DNA of 48,887 nucleotides, taken from positions 1 to 48,887 of the forward strand of contig CAMBKU010000012.1 in the NCBI GenBank assembly GCA_945868305.1, given 5' to 3'. The notes beneath the pieces were generated by a model, which saw only the letters and a program-made list of their open reading frames with translations, did not search any database and had not been told where the DNA came from. This stretch comes from an uncultured Lachnospiraceae bacterium. Lineage in GTDB: Bacteria; Bacillota; Clostridia; Lachnospirales; Lachnospiraceae. This document shows, piece after piece, positions 25,567 to 34,171 of this stretch (positions are counted from its first letter, which is position 1; each line of letters starts with the position of its first letter). The translations under genes and the position numbers were made by a program.

Positions 25567-27315
25567 ATGTTAAAGACCTTAGGATCACAAATTAAAGAAT
25601 TTAAGAAAGATTCTGTCTTAACGCCAATCTTCATGATTTTAGAGGTTGTCATGGAAACAATCATTCCGTTTTTGATGGCCTCTATCATTGATGACGGTGT
25701 GGAGAAAGGAGACATCCATCATATTTATGTGGTGGGTGGATGTATGGTAGTCATGGCAGTACTGGGACTGGTATTCGGTGTTTTGGGCGGCAAGTACGGA
25801 GCCAGAGCATCTGCTGGTTTTGCCAGAAATCTGAGAAAGGCGATGTATGAAAACATACAGACGTTCAGTTTTTCCAATATTGATAAATTTTCCACGGCAG
25901 GACTGGTTACAAGGCTTACGACAGATGTTACCAATATTCAGAATGCATATCAGATGATTTTGCGCATGTGTGTGAGAGCACCATTCAGCTTGATTTGCGC
26001 TATGACGATGGCATTTCTTATCAATGCAAAATTGGCATCGATTTATCTGATAGCAGTTATTTTTCTGGGAGGCTGCCTTGCGTTTATCATTCATCATGCA
26101 ACGCGCTATTTTAATCAGGTGTTTGAAAAGTATGATGATTTGAATGCAAGTGTACAGGAAAATGTTTCAGCCATTCGTGTTGTAAAGGCATATGTGCGGG
26201 AAGACTATGAAAAGAAAAAATTCAAAAAGGCAAGTGAAAATGTCTACCGTATGTTTGTAAAGGCAGAAAGCCTTCTGGCATGGAATACGCCACTTATGCA
26301 GTTTACTGTCTATGCTTGTATTTTAGGTATCAGCTGGCTGGGTGCAAAGATGATAGTCGTAAGTTCATTGACTACCGGAGAACTGATGAGTCTTCTTACA
26401 TATTGTATGAACATTTTAATGAGCCTTATGATGTTATCCATGGTATTTGTTATGATTACCATGAGTATGGCGAGTGCCAGACGTATCAGCGAAGTATTGA
26501 ATGAGGAAGCTGACATTAAAAATCCTATGAATCCAATTATGGAGGTAAAGGATGGAAGCGTTGTTTTTGAAAATGTAAATTTCAGCTATAAAAAAGATGC
26601 AAAAAGTTATGTGTTAAAAGATATCAACTTAAATATCAAGTCGGGAGAGACTATCGGTATTTTAGGCGGAACCGGAAGTGCAAAATCGAGTCTGGTCAAC
26701 TTAATTACCCGTCTGTATGATGTATCTACCGGAAAGGTGCTCGTAGGCGGTGTGGATGTTAGGGATTATGATCTTGAAGTGTTAAGAAATGAAGTGTCCG
26801 TCGTGCTGCAGAATAATGTGCTGTTTTCAGGAAGTATTTTAGATAACCTTCGCTGGGGAGACAAAGATGCCAGTGAGGAGGAATGTCGCCATGCCTGTGA
26901 ACTTGCCTGTGCGGATGAATTTATTGAAAAGATGCCGGATAAATACAATACCCATATTGAGCAAGGGGGAACTAACGTTTCCGGAGGACAGAAACAGCGT
27001 CTTTGTATAGCAAGGGCATTGTTAAAGAAGCCGAAGATTCTGATTCTGGATGATTCTACCAGCGCTGTAGATACAGCTACTGATGCGAAAATCAGGAAAG
27101 CGTTTGCGGAAGAAATTCCAAATACGACGAAATTTATCATTGCTCAGCGTGTTTCCAGTTTACAGAGTGCAGACCGTATTATCGTTATGGATGACGGCTG
27201 TATCAGTGGCTTTGGAACACATGAGGAATTACTTGATGGCAATAAGATATATCGGGAAGTATATGAATCCCAGACAGCAGGTAGTGGTGATTTTGACGAG
27301 AAAGGAGGAATGTAA
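25567..27315 (+). CDS. Heterodimeric ABC exporter, subunit with degenerate ATP site
   Basis: 582 residues: six membrane helices, then an ATP-binding domain. Walker A reads GGTGSAKSS and the signature TNVSGGQKQR is intact. After Walker B the catalytic Glu is Asp (ILDDSTSAVD), and the H-loop His is Gln (IIAQRVSS). The same changes mark the non-catalytic half of exporters such as TM287/288 and BmrCD. Its partner is the next gene, 1 base away. Export of drugs or peptides is the family norm; the substrate here is unknown. Confidence 0.93.
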   Translation: MLKTLGSQIKEFKKDSVLTPIFMILEVVMETIIPFLMASIIDDGVEKGDIHHIYVVGGCMVVMAVLGLVFGVLGGKYGARASAGFARNLRKAMYENIQTFSFSNIDKFSTAGLVTRLTTDVTNIQNAYQMILRMCVRAPFSLICAMTMAFLINAKLASIYLIAVIFLGGCLAFIIHHATRYFNQVFEKYDDLNASVQENVSAIRVVKAYVREDYEKKKFKKASENVYRMFVKAESLLAWNTPLMQFTVYACILGISWLGAKMIVVSSLTTGELMSLLTYCMNILMSLMMLSMVFVMITMSMASARRISEVLNEEADIKNPMNPIMEVKDGSVVFENVNFSYKKDAKSYVLKDINLNIKSGETIGILGGTGSAKSSLVNLITRLYDVSTGKVLVGGVDVRDYDLEVLRNEVSVVLQNNVLFSGSILDNLRWGDKDASEEECRHACELACADEFIEKMPDKYNTHIEQGGTNVSGGQKQRLCIARALLKKPKILILDDSTSAVDTATDAKIRKAFAEEIPNTTKFIIAQRVSSLQSADRIIVMDDGCISGFGTHEELLDGNKIYREVYESQTAGSGDFDEKGGM

Positions 27316-27316
27316 C

Positions 27317-29239
27317 ATGCCGGGACCAATGAATGGACCAATGAAGGGACCACAGCCCCAGGGAAAACCGAAGGGAGTAGAGCAGCCGGGAAAGTTGTTT
27401 CGGCGTTTAATGTCTTACATTTTTAAAAATTACGGATTTGCCTGTGTGGTTGTAGTGATCTGTATCGTGATTACAGCACTTTCCAGCGTCCAGGGGACGA
27501 TGTTCATGCAGACATTGATTGATGATTATATTATACCGCTAACGAAAAGTGAGCATCCGGACTTTAGTGGGTTACTGCATGCAATAGCGAAGGTGGCAGT
27601 CTTTTATCTCTGTGGTGTGGCAGCAGCTTATGCTTACACCCGGATTATGGTCAACGTGACGCAGGGAACCTTAAAAAATTTCCGTGATGATATGTTTCTT
27701 AAGATGGAAAGCCTGCCGATTAAATATTTTGATACTCATGCGCACGGTGATATTATGTCATGCTATACCAACGATATTGATACACTGCGTCAGATGATTA
27801 GCCAGAGTATCCCGCAGCTTATATCCAGCGTGATTACTATCGTGTGTGTACTGGTATGTATGCTTCGCTTGAATGTACTGCTTACCATGGTGACTCTTCT
27901 CATGGTTGCGGTTATGCTGGGAATTACCAAAATCCTGGCGGGACTTAGCGGTAAATATTTTATGGAACAGCAGAAAAATATCGGTATTGTGAATGCACAT
28001 ATTGAGGAAATGATGAATGGACAAAAAGTCGTAAAGGTGTTTTGCCATGAGGAGGAAAGTATTGACAAATTTAATCAGTTGAATGACGAATTGTTTCACA
28101 GTTCAGATAATGCGAATAAGTATGCCAATATCCTGATGCCAATCAATGCCCAGATTGGAAATGTGAGCTATGTCATTTGTGCAATATTTGGCGGAATTCT
28201 TGCTTTAAACGGTTATGGCGGTTTTACCTTGGGAGCCCTGGCAAGTTTCCTTACGTTTAATAAGTCTTTTAATATGCCAATCAATCAGGTGAGCCAGCAG
28301 TTGAACAGTGTGGTTATGGCATTGGCAGGAGCAGAGCGTATTTTTGCGCTTTTAGATGAAAAACCAGAGACGGATGAGGGATATGTAGAACTGGTGAATG
28401 CTGTAGAACAGCCGGATGGTACGGTAGCAGAAAGTGAAAAGCGTACCGGAATTTGGGCATGGAAACATTTCCATAAAGCGGATGACACCATTACTTATCA
28501 GAAGATGGAAGGAGATGTGGTCTTTGATCATGTGGACTTTGGTTATAACGATGAAAAAATAGTTTTGCATGATATTGAACTGTATGCGAAGCCAGGGCAA
28601 AAGATTGCATTTGTCGGAGCAACCGGAGCTGGAAAAACAACTATTACAAATCTGATTAACCGGTTTTATGATATTCAGGACGGAAAGATTCGTTATGACG
28701 GAATTAATATTAACAAAATAAAAAAAGCGGATTTACGGAGATCTCTTGGTATTGTTTTGCAGGACACTCACTTGTTTACCGGAACCGTTATGGAGAATAT
28801 CCGTTACGGAAAGCTAGATGCTACAGATGAGGAGGTCATAGAGGCAGCAAAACTTGCCAATGCAGATGGTTTTATAAAAAGGTTGCCGGATGGTTACAAT
28901 ACAATGCTGACTGGGGACGGAAAGAATTTAAGTCAGGGGCAGAGACAGCTTCTTGCCATTGCCAGGGCTGCAGTAGCAGATCCGCCGGTCTTGATTTTAG
29001 ATGAAGCAACAAGTTCCATTGATACCCGGACTGAGAAACTGGTGCAGCAGGGTATGGATCGACTGATGGAGGGAAGGACCACATTTGTTATAGCGCATCG
29101 GCTTTCCACAGTAAGAAACAGCGATTGTATTATGGTATTGGAACAGGGACATATTATTGAAAAAGGAACCCATGATCAGTTGATTGAAGAACAGGGCAAA
29201 TATTATCAGCTTTATACCGGAAAAATTGCAAATGCATAA
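27317..29239 (+). CDS. Heterodimeric ABC exporter, subunit with consensus Walker B/H-loop
   Basis: 640 residues from ATG 27317, with AAAGGAGG 8 bases upstream; a longer frame from 27083 only overlaps the previous gene. An N-terminal Pro/Gly/Met-rich cytoplasmic stretch (PGPMNGPMKGPQPQG) precedes six membrane helices and the ATP-binding domain: Walker A GATGAGKTT, Walker B with catalytic Glu (LILDEATSSID), H-loop His (VIAHRLST), but a weak signature (NLSQGQRQ). With the preceding subunit this gives one working and one degenerate ATP site, as expected for such pairs. Confidence 0.93.
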   Translation: MPGPMNGPMKGPQPQGKPKGVEQPGKLFRRLMSYIFKNYGFACVVVVICIVITALSSVQGTMFMQTLIDDYIIPLTKSEHPDFSGLLHAIAKVAVFYLCGVAAAYAYTRIMVNVTQGTLKNFRDDMFLKMESLPIKYFDTHAHGDIMSCYTNDIDTLRQMISQSIPQLISSVITIVCVLVCMLRLNVLLTMVTLLMVAVMLGITKILAGLSGKYFMEQQKNIGIVNAHIEEMMNGQKVVKVFCHEEESIDKFNQLNDELFHSSDNANKYANILMPINAQIGNVSYVICAIFGGILALNGYGGFTLGALASFLTFNKSFNMPINQVSQQLNSVVMALAGAERIFALLDEKPETDEGYVELVNAVEQPDGTVAESEKRTGIWAWKHFHKADDTITYQKMEGDVVFDHVDFGYNDEKIVLHDIELYAKPGQKIAFVGATGAGKTTITNLINRFYDIQDGKIRYDGININKIKKADLRRSLGIVLQDTHLFTGTVMENIRYGKLDATDEEVIEAAKLANADGFIKRLPDGYNTMLTGDGKNLSQGQRQLLAIARAAVADPPVLILDEATSSIDTRTEKLVQQGMDRLMEGRTTFVIAHRLSTVRNSDCIMVLEQGHIIEKGTHDQLIEEQGKYYQLYTGKIANA

Positions 29240-29267
29240 AAATATGAAGGCATAAATGAAAAAGAAG

Positions 29268-29320
29268 AAGGATAGACTATACTGATAATCCAGGGATTTG
29301 AAGTATGGTCTGTCCTTTTT
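29268..29320 (+). terminator. Terminator of the marR-ABC operon
   Basis: A 16-base stem from AAGGATAGACTATACT (29268-29283) to AGTATGGTCTGTCCTT (29302-29317), with two G-U pairs, followed by T residues. Confidence 0.82.
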
Positions 29321-29369
29321 AGTATTCATTCTTAATAGCAGACAAAAAGAAAGAAAATGAAAAAAACTA

Positions 29370-29418
29370 TTGACAATTTGAGAAAACCATATATAATATA
29401 ATTAAGAACCATTCCTAA
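29370..29418 (+). promoter_or_regulatory. Promoter and PerR/Fur-type box of the perR-rubrerythrin operon
   Basis: TTGACA followed at 16 bases by TATAAT, just before 29400. TTAAGAACCATTCCTAA (29402-29418) is an inverted repeat with one mismatch and resembles PerR/Fur boxes (TTAGAATNATTCTAA). It lies between the -10 and the ribosome site, so bound protein would block transcription. Confidence 0.55.
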
Positions 29419-29432
29419 TAAGGAGAGCAATT

Positions 29433-29837
29433 ATGGCAGAGAAAAGAAATACACATCAGAAAAAAATGATATTGGAAACCCTTTGTGAGATGAAGAATCA
29501 TCCGACTGCTTATATGGTTTTTGAAAGACTGCAGGAGATGGGCTCGCATATCAGCAAGTCGACAGTTTATCGTAATCTTTCTGAGGCTGCTGAGGAGGGC
29601 ATCATTTTGAAACTGGCCATTACGGACAGTGATGTACGATATGACGGCAATACAATGCCTCATTATCACATTCGATGCCGGGAGTGCAATGGGGTGTACG
29701 ACAGCAAAATACCCTATCAGGATTATATTGATGAGTTATCCCGAAAGGAAGATGGTGAACTGATAAGCAGCCATATGATAGAATTTAACGGCGTTTGTCA
29801 GAAGTGTAAAAAAAGAATGGAGGAAAAAGAAAAATGA
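29433..29837 (+). CDS. Fur family regulator, PerR-like
   Basis: 134 residues. Winged helix ([18 protein letters not shown]), metal-binding HYHIRC segment, and two CxxC pairs (CREC, CQKC) that hold the structural zinc. Fur, Zur and PerR are hard to separate by sequence; the 4-base overlap with a rubrerythrin gene argues for a peroxide-sensing PerR role. It probably autoregulates through the inverted repeat at 29402-29418. Confidence 0.88.
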   Translation: MAEKRNTHQKKMILETLCEMKNHPTAYMVFERLQEMGSHISKSTVYRNLSEAAEEGIILKLAITDSDVRYDGNTMPHYHIRCRECNGVYDSKIPYQDYIDELSRKEDGELISSHMIEFNGVCQKCKKRMEEKEK

Positions 29838-30376
29838 AGAAATTTGTATGTCAGGTATGTGGGTATGTTCATGAAGGAGAAGCTGCACCGGTAGAATGTC
29901 CGGTTTGTCATGCTCCGGCATCTAAATTTACAGAACAGTCCGGAGAGAAGACATGGGCAGCAGAGCATGTAGTAGGTGTAGCAAAGGGTGTCAGCGAGGA
30001 TATTGTTGCAGATTTAAGAGCAAACTTTGAAGGAGAGTGTACAGAGGTAGGAATGTATCTTGCAATGGCAAGAGTTGCCCACAGAGAAGGCTATCCGGAA
30101 ATCGGTATGTACTATGAGAAGGCTGCTTATGAAGAAGCAGAGCATGCAGCAAAATTTGCAGAGTTACTTGGTGAAGTAGTAACAGACTCTACTAAGAAAA
30201 ATCTTGAGATGCGTGTGGACGCAGAAAACGGTGCTACTGCTGGAAAAACAGATCTTGCAAAACGTGCAAAAGCTGCAAATCTTGACGCAATTCATGATAC
30301 GGTTCATGAGATGGCAAGAGACGAGGCTAGACATGGAAAAGCATTCGAAGGTCTGTTAAAGAGATACTTCGGTTAA
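29834..30376 (+). CDS. Reverse rubrerythrin (NADH peroxidase type)
   Basis: 180 residues. The rubredoxin-like iron site comes first (Cys6, Cys9, Cys22, Cys25) and the ferritin-like diiron domain second, with ExxH pairs ([18 protein letters not shown]). This reversed order marks the clostridial reverse rubrerythrins, which reduce H2O2 (and help remove O2) with electrons from NADH via rubredoxin and its reductase. Its start overlaps the stop of the PerR-like gene (ATGA), so regulator and enzyme are made together. Confidence 0.93.
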   Translation: MKKFVCQVCGYVHEGEAAPVECPVCHAPASKFTEQSGEKTWAAEHVVGVAKGVSEDIVADLRANFEGECTEVGMYLAMARVAHREGYPEIGMYYEKAAYEEAEHAAKFAELLGEVVTDSTKKNLEMRVDAENGATAGKTDLAKRAKAANLDAIHDTVHEMARDEARHGKAFEGLLKRYFG

Positions 30377-30410
30377 TTAAAATATTGAAAAAGTATTTTC
30401 AAGCATTTAA

Positions 30411-30443
30411 GGGTATGTTGGAGAAATCTGACATACCTTTTTT
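30411..30443 (+). terminator. Terminator after rubrerythrin
   Basis: GGTATGT (30412-30418) pairs with ACATACC (30431-30437), followed by a T run. Confidence 0.8.
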
Positions 30444-30505
30444 GAATTGCCACAAAGATAATTTGCACAAAAGATACAAAGGGACAAAAATTATCACGCA
30501 AAAAC

Positions 30506-30535
30506 TTGACAAAAAATAAATTATCTGGTTATTAT
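30506..30535 (+). promoter_or_regulatory. Promoter of the second signalling block
   Basis: Perfect TTGACA (30506-30511), 18-base spacer, TATTAT (30530-30535), 50 bases before the HPt gene. Confidence 0.6.
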
Positions 30536-30585
30536 TAGTAAGAAAACAGAGGGGTTTGACAGAGATGAGGTTTGGAGGTGGGAGT

Positions 30586-30948
30586 ATGACAGTACAGGAG
30601 TGTTATAAAACGGTCGGCGGAGATTATAAAGAAATCATGAGCCGGTTAATGAGTGAGGATCTGGTGAAAAGATTTCTGGAGATGTTTTTGGAAGATCCAA
30701 GCTATTTGGAGTTACTGGAAGAAATGGGAAAAAATGATTATGAGGAGGCATTTCGTGCTTCCCATACGTTAAAGGGAGTGTGCCAGAATTTAGCTTTGAC
30801 CGAATTGTTTCAGATCAGTTATCAAATTACAGAAGCTTTGCGCGGAGGAAATGGGCAGGAAGCGGAAAAATTATTGCCGGATATAAAGAAGAGCTATGAT
30901 AAGACAGTTGCAGCAATACATGCGCTGCTGGATGGAACTGATAGATGA
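30586..30948 (+). CDS. Stand-alone HPt phosphotransfer protein
   Basis: 120 residues from ATG 30586 (GGAGG 7 bases upstream); an upstream TTG at 30556 is less likely. A single histidine-phosphotransfer domain with His60 in ASHTLKGVCQNL. It can shuttle phosphate between receivers of hybrid kinases and response regulators. It heads a run of REC-HD-GYP, double-receiver kinase and HPt kinase genes. The kinase at 32098 has receivers but no HPt of its own and is the obvious donor, with the REC-HD-GYP protein as the acceptor. Confidence 0.88.
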   Translation: MTVQECYKTVGGDYKEIMSRLMSEDLVKRFLEMFLEDPSYLELLEEMGKNDYEEAFRASHTLKGVCQNLALTELFQISYQITEALRGGNGQEAEKLLPDIKKSYDKTVAAIHALLDGTDR

Positions 30949-30976
30949 GATTGGTAAGATTACAAAGGAGAAAATT

Positions 30977-32080
30977 ATGGGAGATAACATGAAGAAAAAT
31001 ACGATATTGATTGCAGATGATGCAGACATTAATCGTGAGATGTTAAAAACTATTTTTGAAGAACAGTACCAAATCATAGAAGCTGCGGATGGAGAAAAGA
31101 CAATAGAAATTCTTGAGGCAAAACAAAATCAGATTGCAGTTTTGTTTTTGGATTTGATTATGCCGAAAAAATCTGGTCTGGATGTGCTGGAGCATATGCA
31201 GAAAAAGGGCTATATGGAGTATATCCCAGTCATCATGATTACCGGAGAGGCAACAGCGGAGAGTGATGAAAAGGCTTATGAATATGGCGCATCTGACATT
31301 ATATATAAGCCATTTGCACCCAAAGTTGTCATGCGTCGTACCAAAAATATCATCGAATTATTTGAAGGAAGAAGTTATATCAAACATCAGTTAGAGGAAC
31401 GTACCAATGAATTGATGGAAAGTAACCGGAAAATAAAAAAGAGTAACAAATTTTTTATTGATACGCTCAGTTCAGTCATAGAACTTCGGGGGCTGGAGTC
31501 CAGTGAACACAGCCGGAGAGTAAAATGCTTTACAAAAATCATCATGAACAATCTGGTCAGATTTTACCCGGAATACAATCTTTCCGATGAGGATGTCCGC
31601 CTGATTGTAGAAGCTTCCGCGCTTCACGATATCGGAAAAATAGCTGTGCCGGATAATGTCTTGCTAAAGAAAGAAAATCTTACTAAGGAGGAAGAAGAAG
31701 AAAAAAGAAAACATACCATTTACGGATGCAAATTGTTGGAAAATTTGAAACAGAACGATGACGGATTTTATCAATATTGTTATGATGTTTGTAGATATCA
31801 TCACGAAAAGTACGACGGAAAAGGTTACCCCGATGGGTTAAGAGGTGATGAAATACCAATCTGGGCACAGGTTGTTTCTGTTGTGGATTGTTTCGATTCT
31901 CTGGTAAGTGGCAGAGTTTATCAGGTTCCGTATGCGGTAGATGAAGCAGTACGTGTTATTCTGGCGGGTGAGTGCGGGGTGTTTTCACCGAAAATCTTAG
32001 ATTGCCTTGAAGTATCTAAAAGTGAATTGTTTCAGGCAGCAGAACTGGAACTTTCTTATGCAGGTAGTGTGGAGAATTAG
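30977..32080 (+). CDS. Response regulator with intact HD-GYP domain
   Basis: 367 residues from ATG 30977 (AAGGAG 6 bases upstream). Receiver: acidic pair (IADDAD), Asp59 (FLDLIMP), Thr in MITGE, Lys in YKPF. After a coiled coil the HD-GYP domain has LHDIGK (His217, Asp218), HHEKYDGKGYP, and VVDCFDSL, the full set expected for a c-di-GMP phosphodiesterase. Contrast the degenerate homologue at 7324. It is likely phosphorylated through the free HPt protein encoded 28 bases upstream. Confidence 0.92.
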   Translation: MGDNMKKNTILIADDADINREMLKTIFEEQYQIIEAADGEKTIEILEAKQNQIAVLFLDLIMPKKSGLDVLEHMQKKGYMEYIPVIMITGEATAESDEKAYEYGASDIIYKPFAPKVVMRRTKNIIELFEGRSYIKHQLEERTNELMESNRKIKKSNKFFIDTLSSVIELRGLESSEHSRRVKCFTKIIMNNLVRFYPEYNLSDEDVRLIVEASALHDIGKIAVPDNVLLKKENLTKEEEEEKRKHTIYGCKLLENLKQNDDGFYQYCYDVCRYHHEKYDGKGYPDGLRGDEIPIWAQVVSVVDCFDSLVSGRVYQVPYAVDEAVRVILAGECGVFSPKILDCLEVSKSELFQAAELELSYAGSVEN

Positions 32081-32097
32081 TACAAGGAAGTGGGGAT

Positions 32098-34140
32098 ATG
32101 GTTAGAGGGAAAAGGGAGCAGGCTGTAAAAGTAGATAAGCAGTTGGAAATTGTTTATGCACTGAGTTGGGATTATTTTTCTATTTACCTGATTGATTTAG
32201 ATAAAGATGCGACAGAGGTTCAGCGTATTTCAAATGAAGTTTCAAGGCAGGTGTCGGAGTTTACCACCCGGTTTCATTCGTATTCCAAAGGAGTCGTTGC
32301 ATATACTTATGCCTATGTATATCCGGAGGATAAAGAGTTTGTTTTAAAAGAGACCAGGATAGAAAATATTAAAAAACGGCTGGAAACTGAGCGGGCTTTT
32401 TCCATAAAATACCGAAGAATCGTAAACGGAGTCGTAGAATATATAGAATGGCGTTATGTCAGGGGAGCGGCCTATGGAGAAGAATCTGAGGTGATACTTG
32501 CAGTACGGAATGTAAATGAGGAAATGAGCAAAGAAATACAGCAGAAGGAACTGTTGGAAGATGCTTTGAACCAGGCACAGCATGCTAACCGGGCAAAAAC
32601 CACCTTTTTATCTAATATGTCCCATGATATTCGGGCGCCAATGAATGCAATCATCGGATTTTCTACTATTGCGGCAAATCATATTGATAACAGGGAAAAG
32701 GTAAAGGACTGTCTGGAAAAAATACTTTCATCCAGCAAGCATTTATTAAGTTTGATTAATGACATCTTAGATATGAGCCGTATTGAAAGCGGGAAAGTGA
32801 CAATTCAGGAAAAGGAGTGCAATATTTCTGAGATGCTGCATAGTCTGGTGCGGATGATTCAGCCGCAGATTAAAGAAAAAGAGCTGGACTTCTTCGTCGA
32901 TATTTATGATGTTGTAAACGAAGACATTATTGCCGATTCCTTAAAATTAAACCAGGTATTTATCAATATTCTCAGTAATGCGGTTAAGTTTACACCATCC
33001 GGTGGTGTTATCTCGTTTCGGATTTGTCAAAAGGCTTCGACCCGAGAAGGGTATGGCGCATACGAGTTTGCAATCAAAGATACGGGAGTAGGGATGTCCA
33101 GTGAATTTGTGGAGCATATCTTTGAACCGTTTGAACGAGAAAAGAGCTCTACCCAAAGCGGCATTGAGGGGACAGGACTCGGAATGTCCATAGCGAAAAA
33201 TATTGTGGATATGATGGGAGGGACGATACAGGTCAACAGTGTAAAGGGGAAAGGCAGTGAATTTGTTATCTGTCTGGAACTAAAGTTACAGGAAAATGTG
33301 GTGAAAAGAGAACCTATAGCGGAATTAGAGAATATGCGCATTCTGGTGGCGGATGATGATGTGGATACCTGTAATAGCTTAAGAAAGATGCTGGCGCAGA
33401 TGGGGATACGTTCTGAATGTGTAAATTCTGCAGGAGAAGCTATTGCTCAGATGCAAGTGGCAGTGGATGCAGAGGATGCATTTGATACATATATTATAAA
33501 TTGGAAAATGCCGGATATGGATGGAATTGAAACGACACGGAGGATTCGGAAAGTGATTGGAGCTGCAGCTCCGATTATCATTCTTACAGCCCATGATTGG
33601 ACAGAGATTGAAGACGAGGCAAAAGAATCCGGAGTTACAGCTTTTTGTAGTAAGCCGCTGTTTCGCTCAGATTTGGAGAAAATACTGCTTCGCTTAAACC
33701 GGCCAAAAGAAGAAGAAAAGGTATCGGAGCCGTCTTTAAGAGAGCAGTATGTTGGAAAACGGATTCTTGTAGCAGAGGATAATATACTAAATCGTGAAAT
33801 CGCGCATGAGATCTTAACAGAAGCCGGATTTGAGGTGGAAGAAGCGAAGGATGGTTCGGATGCGCTGCAAATGATTGAACGGTCGGGGGAAGGGTATTAT
33901 GATCTGGTGCTGATGGATGTTCTTATGCCGGTCATGAACGGATATGAGGCAACAAAGCTGATTAGAAAACTTCCGCGCATGGATATCAGAACCATGCCTA
34001 TTATAGCAATGACGGCAAAGGCGTTTGAGGAAGATAAGGAACTAGCGCTTCAAAGCGGAATGAATGCGCATATTGCCAAACCCTTGAATGTAGAAAAATT
34101 ATTTCATGTGCTGTCAAACTGGCTGCAGCAGGTTCAATGA
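32098..34140 (+). CDS. Cytoplasmic PAS hybrid kinase with two receivers
   Basis: 680 residues, no membrane helix. A PAS-like N-terminal domain (about 10-145), HisKA with SHDIRAP (His176), HATPase (NILSNAVKFT, DTGVGMS, GTGLGMS), a first receiver whose phosphoacceptor is Asn468 (INWKMPDMDG) and a second, intact receiver (Asp607, LMDVLMP). The first receiver keeps its acidic cluster (VADDDVD) and Lys (CSKPLF), so it is probably folded but not phosphorylated at the usual site. There is no HPt, so the stand-alone HPt at 30586 is a likely partner. ATG start 17 bases after the previous stop. Confidence 0.92.
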   Translation: MVRGKREQAVKVDKQLEIVYALSWDYFSIYLIDLDKDATEVQRISNEVSRQVSEFTTRFHSYSKGVVAYTYAYVYPEDKEFVLKETRIENIKKRLETERAFSIKYRRIVNGVVEYIEWRYVRGAAYGEESEVILAVRNVNEEMSKEIQQKELLEDALNQAQHANRAKTTFLSNMSHDIRAPMNAIIGFSTIAANHIDNREKVKDCLEKILSSSKHLLSLINDILDMSRIESGKVTIQEKECNISEMLHSLVRMIQPQIKEKELDFFVDIYDVVNEDIIADSLKLNQVFINILSNAVKFTPSGGVISFRICQKASTREGYGAYEFAIKDTGVGMSSEFVEHIFEPFEREKSSTQSGIEGTGLGMSIAKNIVDMMGGTIQVNSVKGKGSEFVICLELKLQENVVKREPIAELENMRILVADDDVDTCNSLRKMLAQMGIRSECVNSAGEAIAQMQVAVDAEDAFDTYIINWKMPDMDGIETTRRIRKVIGAAAPIIILTAHDWTEIEDEAKESGVTAFCSKPLFRSDLEKILLRLNRPKEEEKVSEPSLREQYVGKRILVAEDNILNREIAHEILTEAGFEVEEAKDGSDALQMIERSGEGYYDLVLMDVLMPVMNGYEATKLIRKLPRMDIRTMPIIAMTAKAFEEDKELALQSGMNAHIAKPLNVEKLFHVLSNWLQQVQ

Positions 34141-34171
34141 CATACATGGCTGATCTGTGGAGGAGGAGTGT

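Noticed and set aside
34157-34171. GTG start for the 7TM hybrid kinase
   Set aside because: The GTG lies within the GGAGGAGG ribosome site; ATG 34172 is the natural start.
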